A DNA stretch of 37,021 nucleotides from Rhizophagus sp. LPA8_4_AMF (taxonomy: Eukaryota; Glomeromycota; Glomeromycetes; Glomerales; Glomeraceae): NCBI GenBank assembly GCA_021464525.1, contig JADRCO010000341.1, positions 1 to 37,021 of the forward strand, in the 5' to 3' direction. The translations under genes and the position numbers were made by a program. The stretch's first letter is position 1. Each line of letters opens with the position of its first letter. This document shows, piece by piece, positions 11,136 to 20,405 of the stretch. The notes under the pieces are model-generated. The model saw only the letters and a program-made list of their open reading frames with translations. It did not search any database and was not told where the DNA came from.

Positions 11136-11621
11136 TTCAGGTGGTTCATGTTTAAATAATAAGACTTTAATTTTGTAAACTTCAAATTTTGCAATTTCCT
11201 TCTTTTTATTCTATAATTAATTTCTCTATTAAGGAAATTCTAAAATAAATTTCAATTGTGAATTAATAATAGTCAACGTTGATTAATTTTTATAGTTGCT
11301 ACTTGTGTTATTAGTGAGACTATATATTTCTTTATTTCTTTTCTTTGTGTATGTATTGATAAATAAAGTTTACATATAAAAGTGTGTTTAATAAAAAAAT
11401 TATGCTAATATTATTAACCTATAGAATTTTATAAAAAAAAAAAAAATGAAAAATTAATGTAGCTTTGTTATCAAAATACACTCGACGTTTGATTTTTCAC
11501 TTTTCATAAAATTACAACGAGCGAGCGTATCGTTTATTTAACGAAGAGAAAGGTTAAAGTTAAAAAAAGTATTACCTGACTAAAAAATCGGTTGACTTTC
11601 AAAAAGGATTAAATTAAGGCA

Positions 11622-11681
11622 GCAGTCTTTGCTTCACACGATCACGCCATGAGCACCATGAAGACTGCGGTCTTTCGGACC
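11622..11681. other. GC-richer two-hairpin patch
   Basis: An 8-bp perfect inverted repeat (GCAGTCTT at 11622-11629, AAGACTGC at 11661-11668) encloses a 31-base loop. It is followed at once by a second hairpin, GGTC-TTTCG-GACC (11669-11681). The patch stands out from AT-rich flanks. It shares TGCGGTCTT and GGATTAAATT with the SINE-like insertion near 13571-13661, though in a different order. It could be a piece of a small repeat or a structured RNA; no promoter boxes are convincing. Confidence 0.35.
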
Positions 11682-11976
11682 GGATATATTTGTTATTTGT
11701 TTTGTACGTTTGATTTTACAATGGACCAATAATAATTTATCATTATGTTTATTGTGAATTAATTTTTGTCGCTATTAAATAATAATTAATAATTAATATG
11801 TCTCATGACTCATGACAGACAGTCAAAATAGATGGACTTACGGAGAGACACGGAGATAGAACGATGATTTCAATGTGATTATTATTATATCATTTATTGG
11901 CTATATTGACGTACTGTTAATTATTAAATCATTAAACCTGACTAATTCGAGATAAATGCACATCTAGTACGTAGTA

Positions 11977-12006
11977 GACGCAGTATGACGCAGTATGACG
12001 CAGTGG
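11977..12006 (+). repeat. 10-bp tandem repeat, three copies
   Basis: Three adjacent copies of GACGCAGTAT (the third ends GG instead of AT), directly visible. GC-richer than the flanks, about 375 bp upstream of the ligase start codon. It could be a binding-site cluster or a chance minisatellite. Confidence 0.7.
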
Positions 12007-12381
12007 CTTTTTATTATGTTTACATTTGTAGATTAATTTTGACGTTACATTCATTCATATTATGAACTGTATTTAGGAAATTACACAACCTCACCTTGCC
12101 ATGATAGTCATTTTGATTGTATGAATATGCCAAATTTCCATATTATTTGATTTACACAGCCCCTTAAAGTGTGTCAAATTGTGCTTGACTCCTTAATATT
12201 GTTCATACGGTCGTACAGGTTTATTTGACTCTTATAAAATAGACCACTTTTCCCTTGACCTGAACTCTACTTTTCTTAAGTAAAAAAAAAACAATACTTC
12301 ACATATAAATATATTTTTCATTATAAAGAAAATACTATTCTTTTTTATATATACTTTTTTTATATATATAAATTTTATAAC

Positions 12382-14415
12382 ATGGAACTAGTTATCGTAT
12401 TTATCGGTATTTTGACCCTCTTTACTCGTGAAGCTCATATAGTTAGAGCTAAAAAGAACGGTTATAAAGTCGCAGAAACTATATCAAAGTCTACAACTTT
12501 TCTTATTTGTGGAAAAGACGGTGATCAAACGATTATTAACAAAGCTAAAAGTTTTGGTGTAAGAATTATTAGTGAACAAAAATGGGTTGAAACTCTTCAT
12601 AAAGCGGAAACATGCGGAACTGGAAAAAAAAGGACTAGAAGCGATAACAACAAATCACAGAATCAAAAGAAATTGGTTTATCTAGAATCTCGACAATACA
12701 GGAGATTTTGGCAAATGAGACGCGTTTATAAAACAACTTATATCCGTACCGGTTCAATCGGTTCAAAAGGAATGGAAACAAGCAAAGAATATGAGACCAA
12801 GAAACTTGCAAAGGAGAGTATGATTTCAATGACCTCAGCTAAAAAAGCATCTGGATATAAAGAAGCTAGAAGACCACAATCTCTCGATTATGAAGACTCA
12901 TCTGATTCTTCTGATAATAATTTTGGTGAGAATGATGAGAACGATTACGAAAACAAACAAAAAAAGCAAAAACTTGAGAATGAGGAATCTGAATCGGATG
13001 CAACATTACGTGGTGACGAAACGAGTGACGTTGACAATGGTGCCGCAGCTTTAAAAGAAGACGAGGATGAAGATTTATCAACTATAAAGAGTTTGTCATC
13101 TCTTCCTTCATTTATAACTAATCCCAAAAGTTCGATGTCAATTATGAAAGGAAATAATAGTGTTGATGTACTTTTGGCTCATCCTTGGAAACCTGACGAA
13201 ACTGATCCAACTGGTTGGTGGATCTCGGAAAAACTTGATGGTGTGAGAGCATTTTGGAATTCTAAAAGGGGAAAATTTTATTCAAGGAATGGAAATGAAT
13301 TCGTGCCTCCTTCTTGGTAATTGACAGATTTTATTGTTTATATGCCTTTTTTAAGGTAATTTCTCATATTTTTTTGCTTATTTACAGGTTCTCTAAAGGA
13401 CTTCCACGTGACAAAGATCTTGATGGTGAACTTTTTGGAGGTAGAGGAAAATTTCAATCTACAATTAGTATTGTGAAAGCGGGTGTAGAAGAATGGAAGA
13501 ATATTACATATGAAGTAAGCACATTGTTTTTATTTGAAGCCATAAACCAATATTAAACACGTAATTATTTGCCGATGCGGTCTTAGCTCCGGCCAGGATT
13601 AAATTCTTGAGCTCTCGGCCCGCACTATGTGACGCAGCAGGTCACCTGAAACTCTCATCTAAATTATTTAAACTTTCTTTCGTTAACTTTTATTTGAAAT
13701 TTATTGCGTAGATTTTTGATGTTCCTACTTTTGGTTTACTCCCTTTTGAGGACCGTATGAAATATTTGAAAAAAATGATGGCAGAAAACAAGTAACAATT
13801 TATATACTCAATTTTTATGTGTACAAGCTAGCAAGTATTTAAGAACGCTATCTGATTTATGATTGTAACGATTGTGTATAAACAGGCCACAATATGCGAA
13901 ATTAGTTAAGCAAATACCCGCAAATTCTGAAAGAGACGTTTACGATGAACTTGAACGGGTTGAAAAATTGGGTGGCGAAGGACTAATGCTTCGTAAACCA
14001 AGAAGTTTATATGAAACGGGTCGGTCAAAGACTTTATTGAAGGTAATGTCAAGTAACTGAAAAATTTTTTAATAAGAAGTCATGGGCAGTTCATTCATTG
14101 ATTGATTTTTCTTAGATTAAGACATTCTATGATGGTGAAGCCGTTGTTATAGGACATGAACCTGGTAAAGGTAAATATTTAAGACAGTGTGGTTCTCTCA
14201 TATGTAGGATGGCTAGTGGAAAAGAATTCAAAGTTGGTTCAGGAATGAACGACAATGATCGTGTCAACCCTCCACCAATTGGAAGTGTAATTATATACAA
14301 ATGCCAAGAACTTTCAAACAGTGGATCTCCAAGGTTTCCTATATACCTAGGTGTAGCACTCGATAAAGATAAACCGACTGATCCAGATTTCAAACAAAAA
14401 GTGAAAGTTAAATAA
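12382..14415 (+). CDS. BRCT-WGR-ATP-dependent DNA ligase, 532 aa
   Basis: Seals DNA nicks by the ATP-dependent adenylyl-enzyme route, presumably in nuclear DNA repair. Exons: 12382-13316, 13388-13514, 13712-13791, 13886-14042, 14116-14415; all are GT-AG with matching phase. Residues 1-77 form a BRCT domain (FIGILT... GYKVAETISKSTTFLICGK... VRIISEQKWVETL). Residues about 92-157 form a WGR domain of bacterial type (RRFWQMRRVYKTTYIRTGSI, ending KKASGYKEA). An acidic Ser/Asp/Glu linker follows. The catalytic core has motif I SEKLDGVRA with nucleophile K284, then DGELFGGRGKFQ, YEIFDVP (motif III), LGGEGLMLR (motif IV) and LLKIK (motif V). The C-terminus (VGSGMNDNDR... GSVIIYKCQELSNSG) matches the OB fold of small bacterial/viral-type ligases. 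It lacks the large N-terminal domain of Lig1 or Lig4. Intron 2 holds a SINE-like insertion. The ligase assignment is firm; the partner pathway is inferred from BRCT and WGR. Confidence 0.9.
13563..13669 (+). mobile_element. Possible SINE-like insertion in ligase intron 2
   Basis: A 91-bp GC-richer segment (13571-13661) is bracketed by the direct repeat AATTATTT at 13563-13570 and 13662-13669, as expected for a target duplication. It contains TAGCTCCGGCCAGG, a weak match to a tRNA-type A box near its left side, and GGTCACCTGAAACTC near its right side, a poor B box. The intron is 197 bp, against 71-94 bp for the gene's other introns, so the excess fits an insertion. The flanking match is only 8 bp in AT-rich DNA and could be chance. 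Confidence 0.4.
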
Positions 14416-15182
14416 TTTATGAGACTATTTAGTTATTGTTAATAAGGTAAAATAGGAATGATATTGATTAAAAAAATCCGCCTGGATCATATCAAGAATT
14501 TGACTAAAATATTTTGTTGTAAGTATCTTACAATGACATCATTGTACATCATAATTACCTAAATATTTTATAAATGATATTAAATTTGATATACTTAAAA
14601 GAGATTAAGGAGACGATTTCCACGAGTTTGGATTATCGTAAGTTTTAAGAATGTGACTTATCTTCCAAGTGCTCGTTAAAATACTTGTCATTCAATGTAA
14701 ATTTATTATTTTTCTGTTGATCAACTTATCTCGATTTTGTTATAAATTTCTCTACTAGTATAACAAAAGACCAACCAACCGGTCATACCCGTAAAAAATC
14801 ACTTTCGTCAAATTTTCGATCATTATTTTCCATTCATGTAATGTAGAAAGATTGCCCGCATAAGTTGCAAATCCAAAGTTTTATGCAAAAAAAAAATTTC
14901 ACAAACATCGTAATACCAATCATTTAAACAATTTAATATTATTGTTATAGATCTTAATACTGTAGTATTCACGAAATTTCAAAATTTAATTCTTAAATTA
15001 ATAAAAAAGTCTTTTCATCTAATATATAATATATTCTGTCGGCAATTAAATTATCAGAGTAAAATAAGTAACGTGTTATAACTTTTTTGATTGTCGATCA
15101 TTTTTAATCTCACTCTGACTAATAAAATAAACGTTTATGATCTTTAATTTCTTTGATTCTTTTTTTTTCTTAGAAAAATAAA
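14416..15182. other. Intergenic region, terminator side of ligase and promoter side of SGF11-like gene
   Basis: AT-rich with no reading frame of note. The T-rich tract ending TTTTTTTTTCTTAG just before the next ATG could be the acceptor of a leader intron or simply a promoter pyrimidine tract. Nothing else seen. Confidence 0.5.
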
Positions 15183-16519
15183 ATGGTTGAAAATCAACTT
15201 CCATCACCTCAATTAACTCCACCTATAACTCCAAATGGAAGTGAAATTCAAAATAGGAGAAGAAGACTTATTCGTAATAACAATACAATAATAACAAGAA
15301 ATAATCTTTCACAAAACGGGTATTTTATGGATTTCGAACTTCTTGATCACATGACTACAACAAAAGATGATAGTAATGATGAAATGACAATATGTTCTGA
15401 TGAAGAAGAGGAAGTTGGTGGTAAAAAATTAGATGAGGAAACAATATGTTCTGATAATGAAGAACTTAATTATGATGATGATGCGGAAAGTTTTGATCTA
15501 AATGTTAGCGAAAGTGAGACAGAGAATGGAAGTGAAATAGAAATTGGAAGTGAACATGAATATGAAGGAGATGAAGAATATGAATATGAGGAATCCGAAG
15601 AGTATGATGAAGAAATTCAAGTTGAGGAAACCGTTAATAAAATGTCAAGAGAAGTTATCGACTCATTTTTCAGTAATATGGATAAAGTTGAAGCTAGTTT
15701 CGTAAGTACAGTATAACAAAATTTTATATAACTTAGTAAAATTATTTACGTATATGTTTATTTATCAGGCTTTCGAGATTTTGCAAGAATTAATAGATGA
15801 GTGTATCTTGGATGTTGCTTTTGAAATGCACCGACAAGCTAAGACAGAAAGGCTTTGTACACGAACCTGTCAGATTCAAGATTCAAAGTATATTGTTATA
15901 TTGACGATATTCCATTCTATATTTATTTTTTATCTAAATAAATTTATTCTTCATAACATCGAACAGCTCATTATATTTGATCGATAAACAAGGTTATGAT
16001 ATATTTGGTCAAAATATTAACACATTAAGATTGCAGGCAGGAAAACAACGTTGTCTAAACTGTAATGTAATGTTTCCGGTTTCAACATATGTAAAACATT
16101 TTTCAAAGTGTCTGGGGTTAGTTCAGGGACGCACAGCGACAAAAAATATTCGTTATACTGAGTAAGTAATTTATGTTCTTATATTATTTAATACTTCGTT
16201 TTTAAATTAAACTTTGATTGTAGCGATGAACAGACAGACAAATATTCCATTTTTGACTTTCCCGGAGAATCTTCAAGTTCTTCATTTATATCAAATGGGG
16301 AAATGGATATTGATACGCAAGGTATTTTTTTTTATTTATAAAAATTATTTTTTTTTATTTATTAAAAATTTTTGACAAATCAAAAAATTATTGAACAATG
16401 ATTTTTTTTTTAAATTTGTAGTAACTCGTGTAACGAGTTGCAACGACACTTATGTATTTTCTAATAGGCGTCGCGTGGTGAATACTTACGCTAAGAGAAG
16501 AACGATTAGGCAAATTTAA
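15183..16519 (+). CDS. SGF11: SAGA deubiquitinase-module subunit, Sgf11/ATXN7L3 family, 342 aa
   Basis: Sgf11 helps activate the Ubp8/USP22 deubiquitinase that removes ubiquitin from histone H2B in the SAGA coactivator. Exons: 15183-15701, 15769-15887, 15967-16161, 16224-16321, 16422-16519; phases agree throughout. The N-terminal 173 residues are disordered and very acidic (runs of Glu/Asp), which is much longer than in yeast Sgf11. Residues 176-195 (EILQELIDECILDVAFEMHR) match the N-terminal helix of ATXN7L3 that packs with the Sus1/Sgf73 partners. YDIFGQ (223-228) matches the family's L-D-I-F-G-Q. The zinc finger is C242-x2-C245-x11-H257-x3-C261 followed by LG, as in ATXN7L3. The C-terminus is basic (NRRRVVNTYAKRRTIRQI), plausibly for nucleosome contact. 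The assignment is strong. Confidence 0.85.
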
Positions 16520-17228
16520 GTAGGTTCTATTTTGTTTAATTATTTATTTACCTAATAAAAAAAAGAATTATTAAACATTTAATAATCCTGACGTGTAGGA
16601 TCTGGCAACTTCGAAGGATGAAGCTGAATAATCTTTGTGAATTATAATAAGCATGGTCACAAATAATGTAGTTCAAATTCAATTAATTAATAATGATAAT
16701 TTAGTAATTGAAATATGTTATTATTAATTAAAAAAATTCTTATCGAGATCCCGATTTGTAACCCTTCAAGATGTAAACCTATATTTTAAAATAAAGCACA
16801 AAAACCTCGAAGATTAATAATGTTAATTATTAAATAATGAAAAACAATTAAGATATTTGTTCACGCGAACTTGAAACCGGTTTTTTTAGATGACATAATT
16901 ATTGATTTAAACTTTTTCGTAGTAATTAATAGATATTAATATTCTCACAATTTATTTTTACGCCAAATCGCCAATTAACATATAATATGTACTACATATC
17001 TGCGCCATGAACCGAATTTTATTTACCGAAATTAGTAAGTATTGATGACGAATACAACAAATTCATTACGTTTACTCTGATCAAATACATATTAGGAGAA
17101 ATTATAAAAATTATCATGATGCAATAAAGTATATAAAAGCCGTTATCAATTCATCATATATTCATCACCAATTCATCATCAATTCCTTAACGAACGCAAA
17201 TTTTTACTAACTTTCTAAATATCCTATT
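16520..17228. other. Intergenic region between SGF11-like and MDR genes
   Basis: AT-rich. The right end holds the TATA box and leader of the MDR gene (entered separately). No frame or repeat of note in the rest. Confidence 0.5.
17131..17140 (+). promoter_or_regulatory. TATA box of the MDR gene
   Basis: TATATAAAAG lies 98 bp upstream of the start codon at 17229. It is followed by a leader with repeats of TTCATCA(T/C)C(A)A, so the transcript probably starts around 17160-17175. This is the clearest TATA element in the window and suggests regulated, possibly stress-inducible expression. Confidence 0.6.
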
Positions 17229-18487
17229 ATGAGTGCAAAAATTAAAGCGGTTGTCCTTCATGAAAAAGGTGGTCCACTAGTTGTTGAAGAAGTAGATAAG
17301 CCTACTCCAAAACCTCAACCTAATGCAGCCATTCCTGGTGAACTCGGTGACTTATTAGTTAAAGTAAAAACTGTGGCTTTGAATCCTGTCGATTGGTAAT
17401 AATATTTTTATAGTTTTATAACAAACGACAAATGAATAAATGATTTTTATTTGATTATATAACATTAATAGGAAACAGGCTGAAATAGGGTTCTTTATCG
17501 ATGGATACCCTGTTACTCTTGGTTCCGATGCAGCCGGAATTGTTGAAGCTGTAGGAAGTGGAGTTACCGGTTTTTCTGTAGGAGATGAAGTTATGGCTCA
17601 TACGAAACTGGGTGTCCCCGGAGGATATGGCGCATTTTCAGAATATGCTTTATTCGAAGCTGCTACTACATTTAAGGTTTATAACTTTTTTCATAATAGC
17701 ATTGTGGATAGGAACGATCGGCTCATTTTCTCAATAATAATCTAGAAACCACCGCATTTGACTTGGGAAGAAGCCGCATCAATTCCTGTAGGATCTTTGA
17801 CGGCAGCACTCGGTTTGTATGATAACTTGAATTTGCCGCTTCCTACAGACAATCCAAGTTTCTTTCGCGAAGAATTTATTTTGGTAATTAAAATACATAT
17901 CAAAATGAAGTCGTTTTATCATTCTTTTTATTTAAATTTTTTTCTTTTTTTTATGACAGATTTGGGGAGGTTCTTCCTCTGTTGGTTCTTATGCAGTACA
18001 ACTTGCTGCTAATACGGGACTTACGGTTATCACAACAGCTTCTCCAAAAAATCATGATTATCTTAGGTCAATTGGAGCAGCCCATGTTATTGACTATAAT
18101 GCACCTGATATTGTTGACCAAATTAATACTATTACAAAAAATAATTTAAAATATGCTCTTGATACTATTGGTTCAGAAAGTTGTAATATCGCGTTAAAGG
18201 TTTTAGCAAAAAATGGAAAAATTGCTTGGGCGGCAAGTCCTCCTACTGATAAAAAAGAAGGTGTTCAAGAAACGGGTATTGTACTTGGTGAATGTCATAG
18301 AGATACTAAGGGTTCTCTCAAGAATGTCAATCGACTTTTGAAGGTCATTGAACAGTTACTTATCGAAGGAAGGATTCGACCTAATAATGTTGAAGTTGTT
18401 GAAGGTGGGCTTAAAGCTATTCCTGATGGTTTACAAAAATTAAAGAAAGGTGTTAGTGCAAAAAAATTGATTGTTAAAATTGATTAA
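17229..18487 (+). CDS. MDR-family enoyl reductase/quinone oxidoreductase-like protein, 345 aa
   Basis: NAD(P)H-dependent oxidoreductase of the medium-chain dehydrogenase/reductase superfamily, cytosolic by lack of a signal. Exons: 17229-17395, 17472-17676, 17746-17883, 17960-18487, phases consistent. The N-terminal GroES-like domain carries ALNPVDWKQAEIG and LGSDAAGIVEAVGSGVTGFS, typical of the fungal ToxD/LovC-like branch. The cofactor-binding Rossmann motif is IWGGSSSVGSYAVQLA (from residue 171), followed by GLTVITTASPKNHDYLRSIG and AHVIDYN. The zinc-ligand pattern of true alcohol dehydrogenases is not evident, so it is probably a zinc-free reductase. Total length is normal for the family. 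No secondary-metabolite core gene lies nearby, so a polyketide role is not supported; the natural substrate is unknown. Confidence 0.85.
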
Positions 18488-18635
18488 AATTATCTGTTTA
18501 ATATCATGTACATTTCAAAGAAAAATATTATATGAAATAAATTTTTATTTAAAATATTTAAAATATTAAAAAAAGAAAAAAATTTTTTTTTTACTATGAT
18601 GTAAGAAATTTTACTGTGTGACAGGGTTCAATTTA

Positions 18636-18721
18636 CACGTGGAGCATTAATTTCGTGGATAGGAGTATTACCGAACTTTCGATTACCTCACTAACTTGAA
18701 ACTGTTTAGTTATCGCACGTG
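18636..18721. promoter_or_regulatory. Pair of E-boxes (CACGTGGA) upstream of PAQR gene
   Basis: CACGTG occurs at 18636-18641 and again at 18716-18721, both followed by GA, 80 bp apart. They lie 239-324 bp before the PAQR start codon. CACGTG is the core bound by bHLH factors (Pho4, Cbf1, SREBP-like in fungi). Two copies with the same flank in DNA this AT-rich are unlikely by chance, but binding is inferred. Confidence 0.4.
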
Positions 18722-18869
18722 GAATATGATAAAAAAAACGGAATGCATGTGATTTCTCCTGATATTTGCGACATATATTTAAGGCATTCGCATTTTTTTT
18801 TCCGAGTGTTTGTCATTTTTTTTAATCTTTTTTTTTTACAATCAATAATCACGTATTTCAGTTGATCAC

Positions 18870-18873
<4 letters not shown>

Positions 18874-18916
<43 letters not shown>
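18874..18916 (+). repeat. Poly-T tract, 43 bp
   Basis: An unbroken run of T ending 43 bp before the PAQR start codon. Such poly(dA:dT) tracts exclude nucleosomes at fungal promoters. Length may be affected by sequencing. Confidence 0.8.
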
Positions 18917-18959
18917 CATATAAAGCTTAATTATAAATATTACGATAAAAACCAACATT

Positions 18960-20405
18960 ATGCTTACGCTACGAAAAATGGCTTCCTCGTATCGGAATTC
19001 ATCGGAAAATACAATATCAGTAGAAACAACTTCTATAGCAACAAAAGTAAATGAAGTTATTCCATCATCTAGAAATTTAACAGTTTCACTAACCTGTAAT
19101 TTTGGTGATTTACCAACTTGGCTTCAAGATAATCATGATATTTTAAAAGGCTATCGAAGACCCACATTTTCCTATGTAAAATGTGCTAAATCGTTATTTT
19201 ACATTCATAACGAAAGTGGTAAGTTAATGACTAATTTTTGTGATTCGAAATCATACTACTAACAGCTAACTTATTTTATTGTATTTCTTTAGTTAATATT
19301 TGGTCTCATTTAGTTGGAACAATTGCTTTTTTTTTATTGGGATTTATAACATATTTTTATGTGCTTGCGCATCAACCTAATGCGAAAACTTGGGATTTCT
19401 TTGTATTTTATATATTTTTACTCGGTGCTATGATTTGTTTAGCATTCTCTTCAACTTTTCATACATTATGTTGTCATTCAGAAAAGGTTTGCGCAAATTG
19501 GAATAGATGCGATTATATCGGTATTGTGACCTTGATCGTAGGATCATTCTTCCCGATGATATATTATGGTGAGAAAAATCAAATTTCAGTAAAATTCTTA
19601 TTACTTGTGAAACTTAATTTTTTTTTTTTTTCCTAGGATTTTATTGTAATAAAGTTTTACAAATAATTTACCTTTCAATGATTTCTATTTTTGGAGCTGC
19701 AACGGTAATATTATATTTCAATCTATTTAAACTTATATTTTGTTAATAAATTAATTAATAAACTATATTTTTACTATAGATTTCAGTTGCAGTTTTAAAT
19801 AGATTTAGAACACCACAATTTAGATGGTTTCGTGCAGGCTTATTTATAGCTATGGGATTAAGTGCATTCGTACCATTAATTCATGCTATTTTAATATATG
19901 GAGTAAGTTGTAAGGAACTTCATTGTTAACTTTTGGTTCCTTTCATAGGATCTTTAACATTTTACCTTCTAATTTATAGATTCGACTTTGTTTTGATGTA
20001 ATATCTCTAAAATGGTTATTATTAATGGGCGCTCTTTACATTACTGGAGCTGTCATTTATGGTGCTAGGTATGTTATTATAATAAATTTATCTTAAAAGC
20101 AATTTTTATTCTAGTATTTAAAATTTTTTCTTCGTTTAGAGTGCCAGAAAAATGGTATCCGGGAGTGTTTGATATCTATGTAAGTATTGTACACGTTTCT
20201 TTAGCATTAATTAATTAAACTGGTCATTAACTTTAATAAAATATTTTCTTTGTAGGGGTCATCACATCAAATATTTCATTTCTTTGTAATAGCCGCTGCA
20301 CTTGTACATTATATTGGAGTAATTAAAGCAATGACGTATTGGCATGAACAAAACCATTCATGTCAATATGATGTCGAAAAAATGACTCCTAAAGCGTATT
20401 TCTAA
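18960..20405 (+). CDS. PAQR-family membrane protein (adiponectin receptor/Izh-like), 334 aa
   Basis: Integral membrane protein of the progestin/adipoQ receptor family, linked in fungi to lipid and zinc homeostasis and probably a zinc-dependent hydrolase (ceramidase-like). Exons: 18960-19218, 19293-19568, 19637-19704, 19780-19902, 19980-20068, 20140-20179, 20256-20405; all phases agree. After a soluble N-terminus come the family motifs DLPTWLQDNHDILKGYRRPT and CAKSLFYIHNESVNIWSHL. Seven hydrophobic segments follow. Zinc-site residues are visible: S-x3-H in SSTFHTLCCHS between helices 2 and 3, and H-x3-H in SSHQIFHFF at the last helix. FDIYGSSHQIFHF is diagnostic. ATG at 18960 is used; a second in-frame ATG at 18978 would shorten it by six residues. 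Assignment is strong. Confidence 0.93.

Larger units (their letters stand above)
8503..12381. other. Intergenic region with coding-like debris and short repeats
   Basis: Nearly 3.9 kb without an intact gene. It contains two short coding-like patches (about 9750-9900 and 10440-11135, the latter entered separately), a hairpin-rich GC patch at 11622-11681, and a threefold 10-bp direct repeat at 11977-12006. The last 140 bp (T-rich with TATATA near 12360) is the likely core promoter of the ligase gene. The rest is AT-rich with no support for genes. Confidence 0.5.
18488..18959. other. Intergenic region with poly-T and PAQR promoter
   Basis: Holds the 3' end of the MDR gene, two CACGTG boxes, a TATATTTAAG-like element near 18773 and a 43-base T run. 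No ORF. Confidence 0.5.

Noticed and set aside
13571-13661. True tRNA gene
   Set aside because: Only a weak A-box-like string; no cloverleaf with acceptor, anticodon and T arms can be folded by eye.
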